64,000 bases of DNA. It comes from Siphonodentalium dalli (lineage: Eukaryota > Mollusca > Scaphopoda > Gadilida > Siphonodentaliidae). A model generated the notes under the pieces. The model was not told the DNA's origin and did no database searches. It was given only the letters and a program-made list of their open reading frames with translations. Both the position numbers and the translations under genes were made by a program. This document shows, one piece after another, positions 38,823 through 49,588 of this stretch (the first letter of the stretch is position 1; every line of letters begins with the position of its first letter). The stretch spans positions 164,695,465 to 164,759,464 of the forward strand of contig CP136068.1 in the NCBI GenBank assembly GCA_032622095.1. The letters are read 5' to 3'.

Positions 38823-40510
38823 ATGAAGCACCAGTGTTCAATTTGCTCTAGTGAGTATGTGCGAACCATGATTTGATAAGACATGTACAATCTAAGCACA
38901 CTGAGTTTGTTAACCGACACCCACAGCAGCAGCACCAAACAGCAGCAACAAACAGCAGCAACAGGCAGCAGCATCATCAGCCACAACCACAGCCACTACA
39001 GCAACACCAGATACTACAACACCAGCAGGGGAAACAGCAACAAAGCGACATAACATCCTGCTTTGATGATCCAATGGCCAATGTCCAAGAAGATTTTATT
39101 TTCAAACATCCATTCACGGCATGTGTAAGTGGACCGACATCTAGTGGGAAGACGTACTTCGTGAAAACCTTGCTACAAAAGTCTGCCTCAAAAATATCAC
39201 CCGCACCTGACAGAATAATATGGTTTTATAAATATTGGCAGCCCCTATATGACGAAATAAAGTATACCGTCACCCCTCAGGTCAACTTTATACGAGGAAT
39301 ACCAGCAAACTTGGATTCTCTTATCAACCACCGGTATAAAAATCTAGTTATACTCGATGACTTGATGCAAACTTCATCAAAAGACCAGAGAGTTAATGAT
39401 TTGCATTCCGAAGGAAGTCACCATTTTAACTTATCTTTGATAAGTTTGAACCAGAATTTCTACTACAACAAAGATCCAACTCAACGACGAAATTGTCAAT
39501 ATTTGGTATTGTTCAATAACCCAATCGACAAGGAATTAATTTCAACATTATCAAGACAGATGTATCCTGAATGTCCTCAGCGTATGGTGCGAGAGTTTTC
39601 GGAAGCGACGAGTGAACCGTACGGTTACCTACTGGTGGATTTAAAAGCCGCAACACCGCACACATTACGTCTGCGACAGAATGTACTAAAAGAGGACACG
39701 AACCAACATATGGGTGAATGGAATGGCATGAAATACGATGACAGAGAACACCCAGATGAACAGAATGGGATGAAATATTATACCAACAATATTCAGGGTC
39801 AACCTGATAAGATGAAATACGATGACAGAGAACTCCCTGGTCAAGGTATAGCATATAATTATATTGTGCCCCATGGTCAACCTAATGGATATACTAAGGA
39901 CATAAGGCCACCTGGTGAGCTCGATGAAATTAATAAGAAGAACCGTCAAGACATAGACATTCGAGAAGACATGTCGTGCCCTTGTAATGACTGCAGGCTT
40001 TTGTTCGAAGATCATTATGATGTTCAGAGACACGTAAAAAACTGGTGTCAAGAAAATAAGTTAAAACGAAAATTAACTGAGGACACGGATGATAGTCAGA
40101 ATAAGAAAATTAAATTGAATGAAGATGAATACTTCAAAAGTTTGTGTGATGAGAGTAGAGATAAAGCACAAGAAGCATGGAGTGATAAAGTGGAAACGTA
40201 TAAGGAAAATGGCTTGACAGAGAAAGAAGCAAAAGAACAAGCTGACAAGGACCTTAAAAGTGAACACATGAGGCAATTTATGAATGGTTATGCTTGGACA
40301 ATATTAGCGTATCTGCAGCTGCGCAATGGGACTCTGCACAACAGAGTCATGGATAAAGTCGATAAATATTTGAATAATGGTTATGAAGATCGTGATGCAG
40401 TGAAAATGTCAATATTAAAGTACAAACCGATGCTAGAAAAATTCATGGACGAAACAAATGACACTTCTGATGAAAGAGATGACAATTCGGACGAAAGTGA
40501 CAGTGAATAG
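38823..40510 (+). pseudogene. FtsK/HerA (A32-like) DNA-packaging-type ATPase with flanking zinc fingers; frameshift near the N-terminus
   Basis: The long frame 38873-40510 (545 codons) has no ATG at its start and opens on TTG. A Q-rich segment (17-62) precedes the P-loop ATPase: Walker A GPTSSGKT (87-94), Walker B LVILDDLM (158-165), and a conserved 'GSHHFNLSLISLNQN' stretch. This pattern fits packaging ATPases of Maverick/adintovirus-like elements. Next come a charged repeat-rich region, a C-x2-C-x12-H-x4-C finger (371-392) and an acidic tail. An ATG at 38823 starts a short frame with the cysteine half of another finger. The histidine half lies at the start of the long frame, and a one-base offset near 38865 separates them. 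The gene is probably broken at its N-terminus, or starts at a later Met (codon 68). An AATAAA-like 'aataaaa' lies about 9 bases after the stop. Affiliation is inferred from motifs. Confidence 0.7.
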
Positions 40511-42073
40511 TTAATATAATAAAACAAATTGTATTATGTAACACATGTTTGCGGCGTTTTGCGGTATTTTACTGCGGCGGCGGCAACGGCGGCGGCGGCA
40601 ACGGCAACGGCGGTGCCATGTTATTTTGCCACCCCCCCAAAAGTAGATGTTGTTGTTGTTGTTGGTGGTGTTGTTGTTGTTGTTGTTGGTGGTGGTGTTG
40701 TTGTTGTTGTTGGTGTTGTTGTTGTTGGTGTTGTTGTTGTTGTTGTTGTTGTTGTTGTGGTGGTGGTGTTGTTGGTGGTGGTGGTGTTGTTGGTGGTGGT
40801 GGTGTTGTTGTTGGTGGTGGTGGTGGTGTTGTTGTTGTTGTGGTCGTCATCATCGTCGTTGTTGTTCCTCTTTCTCAAAAGTTACGAACGATTAATAGGA
40901 TACCATCATCGAATGAAAACATCACCCATACATAACATGATCATGAAGAAAATGGTCAAACTGACCAAACACGGATATAATAATGAATGGGCTGTAGATT
41001 CAGACAACGATTAAATTTCAATAAACTTCATCAACATGATATTCTCGTTTTCGTTATATATCTATAAGCGGGGAGAGAGTGAGTGGATTATTGGGTAATT
41101 GTAGAGTGAGAAACGATACATAAATGGTACATTAAGAGCCCGAAAATTTGAACTTTAAATATTGTTCTGTGTCATTTTAACTTTCAACCACTGCGCTTGT
41201 ATTGTTAACATTCATTCATAATGAGTGTCCCTTTAGAGTGCCTTGTGTTCCTTTAATATTCAAACACCAGTGCGTTTATTGTGTTTCTTTAACATTCATT
41301 CATAATGAGTGCCTTGTGTTCCTTTAGAGTGCATTGTGTTCCTTTAATATTCAAACACCAGTGCGTTTATTGTATTTCTTTAACATTCATTCATAATGAG
41401 TGCCTTGTGTTCCTTTAGAGTGAATTGTGTTCCTTTAATATTCAAACACCAGTGCGTTAATTGTATTTCTTTAACATTCATTCAAAATGAGTGCTGTGTG
41501 TCCCTTTAGAGCGCATTGTGCTCCTTTAATATTCACACACCAATATTACATAACGTCCCTTGTTTCGTGTCACTTTAACTCCTTGAGTGTATTGCCCCTT
41601 CTAATGATGTCATAGCGTTGGTACATAGAAGACTGTATAACGCTATGCCCATGTCTGTATATGTTGTCACATCGTGAGTGTATTGTCCACCTTTAATGGT
41701 GTCGTAGCGTGTGTACATATGAGACTGTATATCACTATGTCTATATCTGTATGTTTTGGAACATTTAAGAAAGATGTGAAATATAAATGTCAAGACTCAG
41801 TTCATTCGTGTAGTAATTTCGTATCAGTTAAACGCTCTTCATTCGTGTATTACCAACAGGTAAGTTGCACTATTTTTGAAAGCAATCACGATGTGTAAAA
41901 TTTTCATTAAATTACAATAAACCAAGGGCTAAGGTGTAAAAGGTTTATGGTCAAATAACCCAGAGTGACTTAATTCACAATGAAGTACAATGTCACTCCA
42001 CTGTAGATGCGAGATGTATTGTTTGTCCATAGCTTAAGTGTGTAAACATCACATTTTGCTCGTCACGCTATGA

Positions 42074-42076
<3 letters not shown>
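40437..42076 (-). repeat. Inner inverted repeat, right arm (B')
   Basis: Reverse complement of 36853-38524. It begins inside the last codons of the ATPase ORF and ends at the TA tract. It contains the mirrored low-complexity tract (about 40565-40860), the 91-bp repeats and the conserved 3' ORF end. Confidence 0.9.
40876..41014 (+). pseudogene. Conserved 3' ORF end in the right arm, unknown protein
   Basis: About 46 codons starting near 'FLKSYERLIG' and ending 'WAVDSDND' then TAA. AATAAA follows within about 10 bases. It matches the left-arm copy at protein level with one residue different. It lies 3' of the ATPase on the same strand and in the same frame, but stop codons after 40510 separate them. 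The upstream frame through the GTT/GGT tract is not credible protein. Function unknown. Confidence 0.4.

Positions 42077-42105
<29 letters not shown>
42077..42105. repeat. TA microsatellite at the right edge of the ATPase element
   Basis: Near-pure TA tract between the end of arm B' and the start of arm D. Confidence 0.95.
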
Positions 42106-42109
<4 letters not shown>

Positions 42110-42118
42110 TAGACAACT

Positions 42119-42433
42119 CTGTGTGGCGCGGCGCGGCGCGGCTGCTGCGTGCAAGCGCGGCTAGAGTTACCGTTCTTGGCTTCGTGGTAAGTAATGACAA
42201 GTCTAATTCTCGAGGCATCATCAACTGCGAGGGTATATCATTCATTGCTTGTACTTTCTTGGTGTTAATGACTCTGACGTCATATATGTTATTTTACCTG
42301 GGAGCGCAATTTTGCAGGTCCCGTTGCCCTCGGAAGTCTTAAAAGGGCACTAAGAATTATGATATATATATATATTGATTAGAGGCGACCAAACGGCTGG
42401 ACCATCGGAGCTGAAAATTTGTAAATGTCGTAA
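42119..42433 (+). repeat. Inner part of the outer inverted repeat, left copy (D)
   Basis: About 315 bases mirrored at 62109-62426. The outer end is the GC-rich 'gtggcgcggcgcggcgcggc'. A perfect CRE palindrome TGACGTCA is at 42275-42282, and a small TA tract at 42361-42375. At its inner end the satellite starts without a gap ('taagttcgggatgaccc'). On the right side D' is directly continuous with A'. The original terminal repeat was therefore probably A plus D, later split on the left by the ATPase element. Confidence 0.9.
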
Positions 42434-45400
42434 GTTCGGGATGACCCATATAACCAATATTTCGATCTGCGTGTGGTCCTTTTATTACACAACGGTGAAT
42501 GTAGTCCAACTTCGATCTATATATGTGTCAATTAAGGGCGTATCCGCACTGTGAAATTAGCCCAAATGACTATAACAGTAATATTTTGACCTATCACGAT
42601 ATTCACAAGTTCGAGATGACCATACAACCACTATTTCGAACTGCGTGTGGTACTTTTATTACACCACTGTCAATGTAGTCCATCTTCAACCCATGAATTT
42701 GTCAATTAAGGGCGTATCCGCACTGTAGAATTGGCACAAATGACTATTACTATCATATTTCGACCTATCACGATATTCACAAGTTCGGGATGACCAATAT
42801 AACCAATATATTGGTTCAAGGGCGTATCCGCACTGTAGAATTGGCACAAATGACTATTACTATCATATTTCGACCTATCACGATATTCACAAGTTCGGGA
42901 TGACCCATATAACCAATATTTCGAACTGCGTGTGGTCCTTTTATTACACAACGGTGAATGTAGTCCAACTTCGGTCCATATATGTGTCAATTAAGGGCGG
43001 ATCCGCACTGTGAAATTTTCCCAAATGACTATAACAGTAATATTTTGACCTATCACGATATTCACAAGTTCGGGATGACCCATATAACCACTATTTCGAA
43101 CTGCGTGTGGTGCTTTTAGTACGCAGATGTCAATGTAGTCCATATTCGACCCACGAATTTGTCAATTAACGGCGCATCCGCACTGTAGAATTGGTTCAAA
43201 TGACTATAACTATAATATTTTGACCAATCACGATATTCACAAGTTCGGGATGACCAATATAACCAATATTTCGAACTGCGTGTGGTCCTTTTGTTACACA
43301 ACGGTGAATGTAGTCCAACTTCGAACTATATAGTTGTCAATTAAGGGCGTATCCGTACTGTGAAATTTGCCCAAATGACTATAACAGTAATATTTTGTCA
43401 TATCACGATATTCACAAGTTCGGGAAGACCCATATAACCACTATTTCGAACTGCGTGTGGTACTTTTATTACACAACTGTCAATGTAGTCCATCTTCGAC
43501 CCACGAATTTGTCAATTAAGGGCGCACTCGCACTGTAGAATTGGTTCAAATGACTATAACTATAATATTTTGACCTATCACGATATTCACAAGTTCGGGA
43601 TGACCAATATAACCAATATTTCGAACTGCGTGTGGTCTTTTTGTTACACAACGGTGAATGTAGTCCAACTTCGATCTATATAGTTGTCAATTAAGGGCGT
43701 ATCCGCACTGTGAAATTAGCCCAAATGACTATAACAGTAATATTTTGACCTATCACGATATTCACAAGTTCGGGATGACCATACAACCACTATTTCGAAC
43801 TCCGTGTGGTACTTTTATTACACCACCGTCAATGTAGTCCATCTTCAACCCATGAATTTGTCAATTAAGGGCGTATCCGCACTGTAGAATTGGCACAAAT
43901 GTCTATTACTATAATATTTTGACCTATCACGATATTCACAAGTTCGGGATGACCAATATAACCAATATTTCGAACTGCGTGTGGTCTTTTTGTTACACAA
44001 CGGTGAATGTAGTCCAACTTCGATCTATATAGTTGTCAATTAAGGGCGTATCCGCACTCTGAAATTAGCCCAAATGACTATAACAGTAATATTTTGACCT
44101 ATCACGATATTCACAAGTTGGGATGACCATACAACCACTATTTCGAACTGCGTGTGGTACTTTTATTACACCACTGTCAATGTAGTCCATCTTCAACCCA
44201 TGAATTTGTCAATTAAGGGCGTATCCGCACTGTAGAATTGGCACAAATGACTATTACTATCATATTTCGACCTATCACGATATTCACAAGTTCGGGATGA
44301 CACATATAACCAATATTTCGAACTGCGTGTGGTCCTTTTATTACACAACGGTGAATGTAGTCCAACTTCGGTCCATATATGTGTCAATTAAGGGCGGATC
44401 CGCACTGTGAAATTTGCCCAAATGACTATAACAGTAATATTTTGACCTATCACGATTTTCACAAGTTTGGGATGACCCATATAACCAATATTTCGAACTG
44501 CGTGTGGTCCTTTTATTACACAACGGTCAATGTAGTCCAACCTCAATCCATATATTTGTCACAATTAAGGGCGTATCCACACTCTGAAATTTGCCCAAAT
44601 GACTATAACAGTAATATTTTGACCTATCACGATATTCACAAGTTTGGGATGACCCATATAACCAATATTTCGAACTGCGTGTGGTCCTTTTATTACACAA
44701 CGGTCAATGTAGTCCAACCTCAATCCATATATTTGTCAATTAAGGGCGTATCCGCACTGTGAAGTTTGCCCAAATGACTATAACAGTAATATTTTGACAT
44801 ATCACGATATTCACAAGTTCGGGATGACCCATATAACCACTATTTCGAACTGCGTGTGGTACTTTTATTACACAACTGTCAATGTAGTCCATCTTCGACC
44901 CACGAATTTGTCAATTAAGGGCGCACCCGCACTGTAGAATTGGTTCAAATGACTATAACTATAATATTTTGACCTATCACGATATTCACAAGTTCGGGAT
45001 GACCAATATAACCAATATTTCGAACTGCGTGTGGTCTTTTTGTTACACAACGGTGAATGTAGTCCAACTTCGATCTATATAGTTGTCAATTAAGGGCGTA
45101 TCCGCACTGTGCAATTAGCCCAAATGACTATAACAGTAATATTTTGACCTATCACGATATTCACAAGTTCGGGATGACCATACAACCACTATTTCGAACT
45201 GCGTGTGGTACTTTTATTACACCACTGTCAATGTAGTCCATCTTCAACCCATGAATTTGTCAATTAAGGGCGTTTCCGCACTGTAGAATTGTCACAAATG
45301 ACTATTACTATAATATTTCGACCTATCACGATATTCACAAGTTCGGGATGACCCATATAACCAATATATTGGTTGAAGGGCGTATCCGCACTGTAGAATT

Positions 45401-48400
45401 GGCACAAATGACTATTACTATCATATTTCGACCTATCACGATATTCACAAGTTCGGGATGACCCATATAACCAATATTTCGAACTGCGTGTGGTCCTTTT
45501 ATTACACAACGGTGAATGTAGTCCAACTTCGGTCCATATAAGTGTCAATTAAGGGCGGATCCGCACTGTGAAATTTGCCCAAATGACTATAACAGTAATA
45601 TTTTGACCTATCACGATATTCACAAGTTCGGGATGACCCATATAACCACTATTTCGAACTGCGTGTGGTGCTTTTAGTACGCAGATGTCAATGTAGTCCA
45701 TATTCGACCCACGAATTTGTCAATTAAGGGCGCATCCGCACTGTAGAATTGGTTCAAATGACTATACCTATAATATTTTGACTTATCACGATATTCACAA
45801 GTTCGGGATGACCAATATAACCAATATTTCGAACTGCGTGTGGTCCTTTTGTTACACAATGGTGAATGTAGTCCAACTTCGAACTACACAGTTGTCAATT
45901 AAGGGCGTATCCGCACTGTGAAATTTGCCCAAATGACTATAACAGTAATATTTTGTCATATCACGATATTCACAAGTTCGGGATGACCATACAACCACTA
46001 TTTCGAACTGCGTGTGGTACTTTTATTACACCACTGTCAATGTAGTCCATCTTCAACCCATGAATTTGTCAATTAAGGGCGTATCCGCACAGTAGAATTG
46101 GCACAAATGACTATTACTATCATATTTCGACCTATCACGATATTCACAAGTTCGGGATGACCCATATAACCAATATTTCGAACTGCGTGTGGTCCTTTTA
46201 TTACACAACGGTGAATGTAGTCCAACTTCGATCTATATATGTGTCAATTAAGGGCGTATCCGCACTGTGAAATTAGCCCAAATGACTATAACAGTAATAT
46301 TTTGACCTATCACGATATTCACAAGTTCGAGATGACCATACAACCACTATTTCGAACTGCGTGTGGTACTTTTATTACACCACTGTCAATGTAGTCCATC
46401 TTCAACCCATGAATTTGTCAATTAATGGCGTATCCGCACTGTAGAATTGGCACAAATGACTATTACTATCATATTTCGACCTATCACGATATTCACAAGT
46501 TCGGGATGACCAATATAACCAATATATTGGTTCAAGGGCGTATCCGCACTGTAGAATTGGCACAAATGACTATTACTATCATATTTCGACCTATCACGAT
46601 ATTCACAAGTTCGGGATGACCCATATAACCAATATTTCGAACTGCGTGTGGTCCTTTTATTACACAACGGTGAATGTAGTCCAACTTCGGTCCATATATG
46701 TGTCAATTAAGGGCGGATCCGCACTGTGAAATTTGCCCAAATGACTATAACAGTAATATTTTGACCTATCACGATATTCACAAGTTCGGGATGACCCATA
46801 TAACCACTATTTCGAACTGCGTGTGGTGCTTTTAGTACGCAGATGTCAATGTAGTCCATATACGACCCACGAATTTGTCAATTAAGGGCGCATCCGCACT
46901 GTAGAATTGGTTCAAATGACTATAACTATAATATTTTGACCAATCACGATATTCACAAGTTCGGGATGACCAATATAACCAATATTTCGAACTGCGTGTG
47001 GTCCTTTTGTTACACAACGGTGAATGTAGTCCAACTTCGAACTATATAGTTGTCAATTAAGGGCGTATCCGTACTGTGAAATTTGCCCAAATGACTATAA
47101 CAGTAATATTTTGTCATATCACGATATTCACAAGTTCGGAATGACCCATATAACCACTATTTCGAACTGCGTGTGGTACTTTTATTACACAACTGTCAAT
47201 GTAGTCCATCTTCGACCCACGAATTTGTCAATTAAGGGCGCACTCGCACTGTAGAATTGGTTCAAATGACTATAACTATAATATTTTGACCTATCACGAT
47301 ATTCACAAGTTCGGGATGACCAATATAACCAATATTTCGAACTGCGTGTGGTCTTTTTGTTACACAACGGTGAATGTAGTCCAACTTCGATCTATATAGT
47401 TGTCAATTAAGGGCGTATCCGCACTGTGAAATTAGCCCAAATGACTATAACAGTAATATTTTGACCTATCACGATATTCACAAGTTCGGGATGACCATAC
47501 AACCACTATTTCGAACTGCGTGTGGTACTTTTATTACACCACTGTCAATGTAGTCCATCTTCAACCCATGAATTTGTTAATTAAGGGCGTATCCGCACTG
47601 TAGAATTGGCACAAATGACTATTACTATCATATTTCGACCTATCACGATATTCACAAGTTCGGGATGACACATATAACCAATATTTCGAACTGCGTGTGG
47701 TCCTTTTATTACACAACGGTGAATGTAGTCCAACTTCGGTCCATATATGTGTCAATTAAGGGCGGATCCGCACTGTGAAATTTGCCCAAATGACTATAAC
47801 AGTAATATTTTGACCTATCACGATTTTCACAAGTTTGGGATGACCCATATAACCAATATTTCGAACTGCGTGTGGTCCTTTTATTACACAACGGTCAATG
47901 TAGTCCAACCTCAATCCATATATTTGTCAATTAAGGGCGTATCCGCACTCTGAAATTTGCCCAAATTACTATAACAGTAATGTTTTGACCTATCACGATA
48001 TTCACAAGTTCGGGATGACCCATATAACCAATATTTAGAACTGCGTGTGGTGCTTTTATTACACAAATGTCAATGTAGTCCATATTCGACCCACGAATTT
48101 GTCAATTAAGGGCGCATTCGCACTGTAGAATTGGTTCAAATGACTATAACTATAATATTTTGACCTATCACGATATTCACAAGTTCGGGATGACCAATAT
48201 AACCAATATTTCGAACTGCGTGTGGTCCTTTTGTTACACAACGGTGAATGTAGTCCAACTTCGATCTATATAGTTGTCAATTAAGGGCGTATCCGCACTG
48301 TGAAATTTGCCCAAATGACTATAACAGTAATATTTTGACCTATCACGATATTCACAAGTTCGGGATGACCATACAACCACTATTTCGAACTGCGTGTGGT

Positions 48401-49285
48401 ACTTTTATTACACCACTGTCAATGTAGTCCACCTTCAACCCATGAATTTGTAAATTAAGGGCGTATCCGCACTGTAGAATCGGCACAAATGACTATTACT
48501 ACCATATTTCGACCTATCACGATATTCACACGTTCGGGATGACCCATATAACCAATATTTCGAACTGCGTGTGGTCCTTTTATTACAAAACTGTCAATTT
48601 AGTCCATCTTCGACCCATGAATTTGTCAATTAAGGGCGCATCCGCACTGTATATTCGGTTCAAATGACTATAACAGTAATAGTTTGACCTATCACGATAT
48701 TCACAAGTTCGGGATGACCCATATAACCACTATTTCGAACTGCGTGTGGTACTTTTATTACAAAACTGTCAATTTAGTCCATCTTCGACCCATGAATTTG
48801 TCAATTAAGGGCGCATCCGCACTGTAGATTTGGTTCAAACGACTATAACAGTAATAGTTTGACCTATCACGATATTCACAAATTTGTGATGACCCATATA
48901 ACCAATATTTCGAACTGCGTGTGGTCCTTTTATTACACAACGGTCAATGTAGTCCAACTTCAATCCATATATTTGTCAATTAAGGGCGTATCCGCACTGT
49001 GAAATTTGCCCAAATGACTATAACAGTAATATTTTGACCTATCACGATATTCACAAGTTCGTGATGACCCATATAACCACTATTTCGAACTACGTGTGGT
49101 GCTTTTATTCACAAATGTCAATGTAGTCCATCTTCGACCAACGAATTTGTCAATTAAGGGCGTATCCGCACTGTAGAATTGGTTCAAATGACTATAACTA
49201 TAATATTTTGACCTATCACGATATTCACAAGTTCGGGACGACCCATATAACCAATATTTCGAACTGCGTGTGGTCCTTTTATTAA
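42429..49285 (+). repeat. 174-bp satellite array, about 39 monomers
   Basis: 'tcaattaagggcg' recurs about every 174 bases (42528, 42702 and so on). Two monomer types mostly alternate, giving a 348-bp dimer. One has 'ccaatatttcgaactgcgtgtggtcc' with 'acaacggtgaatg'; the other has 'ccactatttcgaactgcgtgtggtac' with 'accactgtcaatg'. Larger blocks are duplicated: 42706-43651 recurs 3716 bases later at 46422-47367. A shorter version recurs at 45264-45859, offset 2558. Three of these blocks share a monomer with about 64 bases deleted. The recurrent 60-94 aa ORFs are satellite by-products. Confidence 0.95.
42801..42816. repeat. 16-bp palindrome in a shortened satellite monomer
   Basis: AACCAATATATTGGTT is its own reverse complement and lies at the junction where a monomer lost about 64 bases. 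It recurs at 45359-45374 and 46517-46532. Confidence 0.9.
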
Positions 49286-49294
49286 GTAAGTAAC

Positions 49295-49588
49295 ATGTTG
49301 AGCGCAATCAGTAGAGCATTCCCCAAAGCACAAATTTATTTCACGGAGCTCAACTATTCTAAGGAACTTCGGCCAGACCACAAACGCACAATAGACGAAA
49401 TTAATCGAGCAGTTTCGGTCAGAAAAAAGGACCAAATTATAATACTACCGAAAGCACCCTCCCATCTTTTCAAAACGTGCGTTTCAAAACATCCTAAATC
49501 TGAGGAGGTTCACTGGAATGAAGCGACTGCCAATCGCTTGTACAGGAAATGGTTAGACAGCATTGACCTTGTGTGTCCTTTAAACTAA
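49295..49588 (+). pseudogene. PLE ORF1 C-terminal fragment (SGNH domain end)
   Basis: The last roughly 97 codons of ORF1 survive the 5' truncation, from 'MLSAISRAFPKAQIYF' to the TAA at 49586-49588. Blocks I-III of the SGNH fold are missing, but the histidine block 'EEVHWNEAT' is present. The slippery heptamer T TTA AAC at 49579-49585 directly precedes the stop, as in the full copy. Confidence 0.85.

Larger units (their letters stand above)
36853..42076 (+). mobile_element. 5.2-kb long-inverted-repeat element carrying a packaging-type ATPase
   Basis: The ends are reverse complements ('tggtcatagcgtgacgagc' at 36853; 'gctcgtcacgctatgacca' ending at 42076). The inverted arms extend to about 38524 and 40437, roughly 1.65 kb each, leaving a 1.9-kb centre that encodes the ATPase. 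The arms contain 91-bp repeats, a purine/pyrimidine-asymmetric low-complexity tract and the last codons of the ATPase gene. No integrase, polymerase or capsid gene is visible. It may be a non-autonomous relative of Maverick/Polinton or adintovirus-type elements, although the arms are longer than usual for those. That affiliation is inferred from the ATPase alone. Confidence 0.75.

Noticed and set aside
38850-38880. Intron explaining the broken zinc finger (GTGAGT donor-like)
   Set aside because: The implied intron would be only about 28 bases and lacks a proper acceptor. A one-base frame offset explains the halves better.
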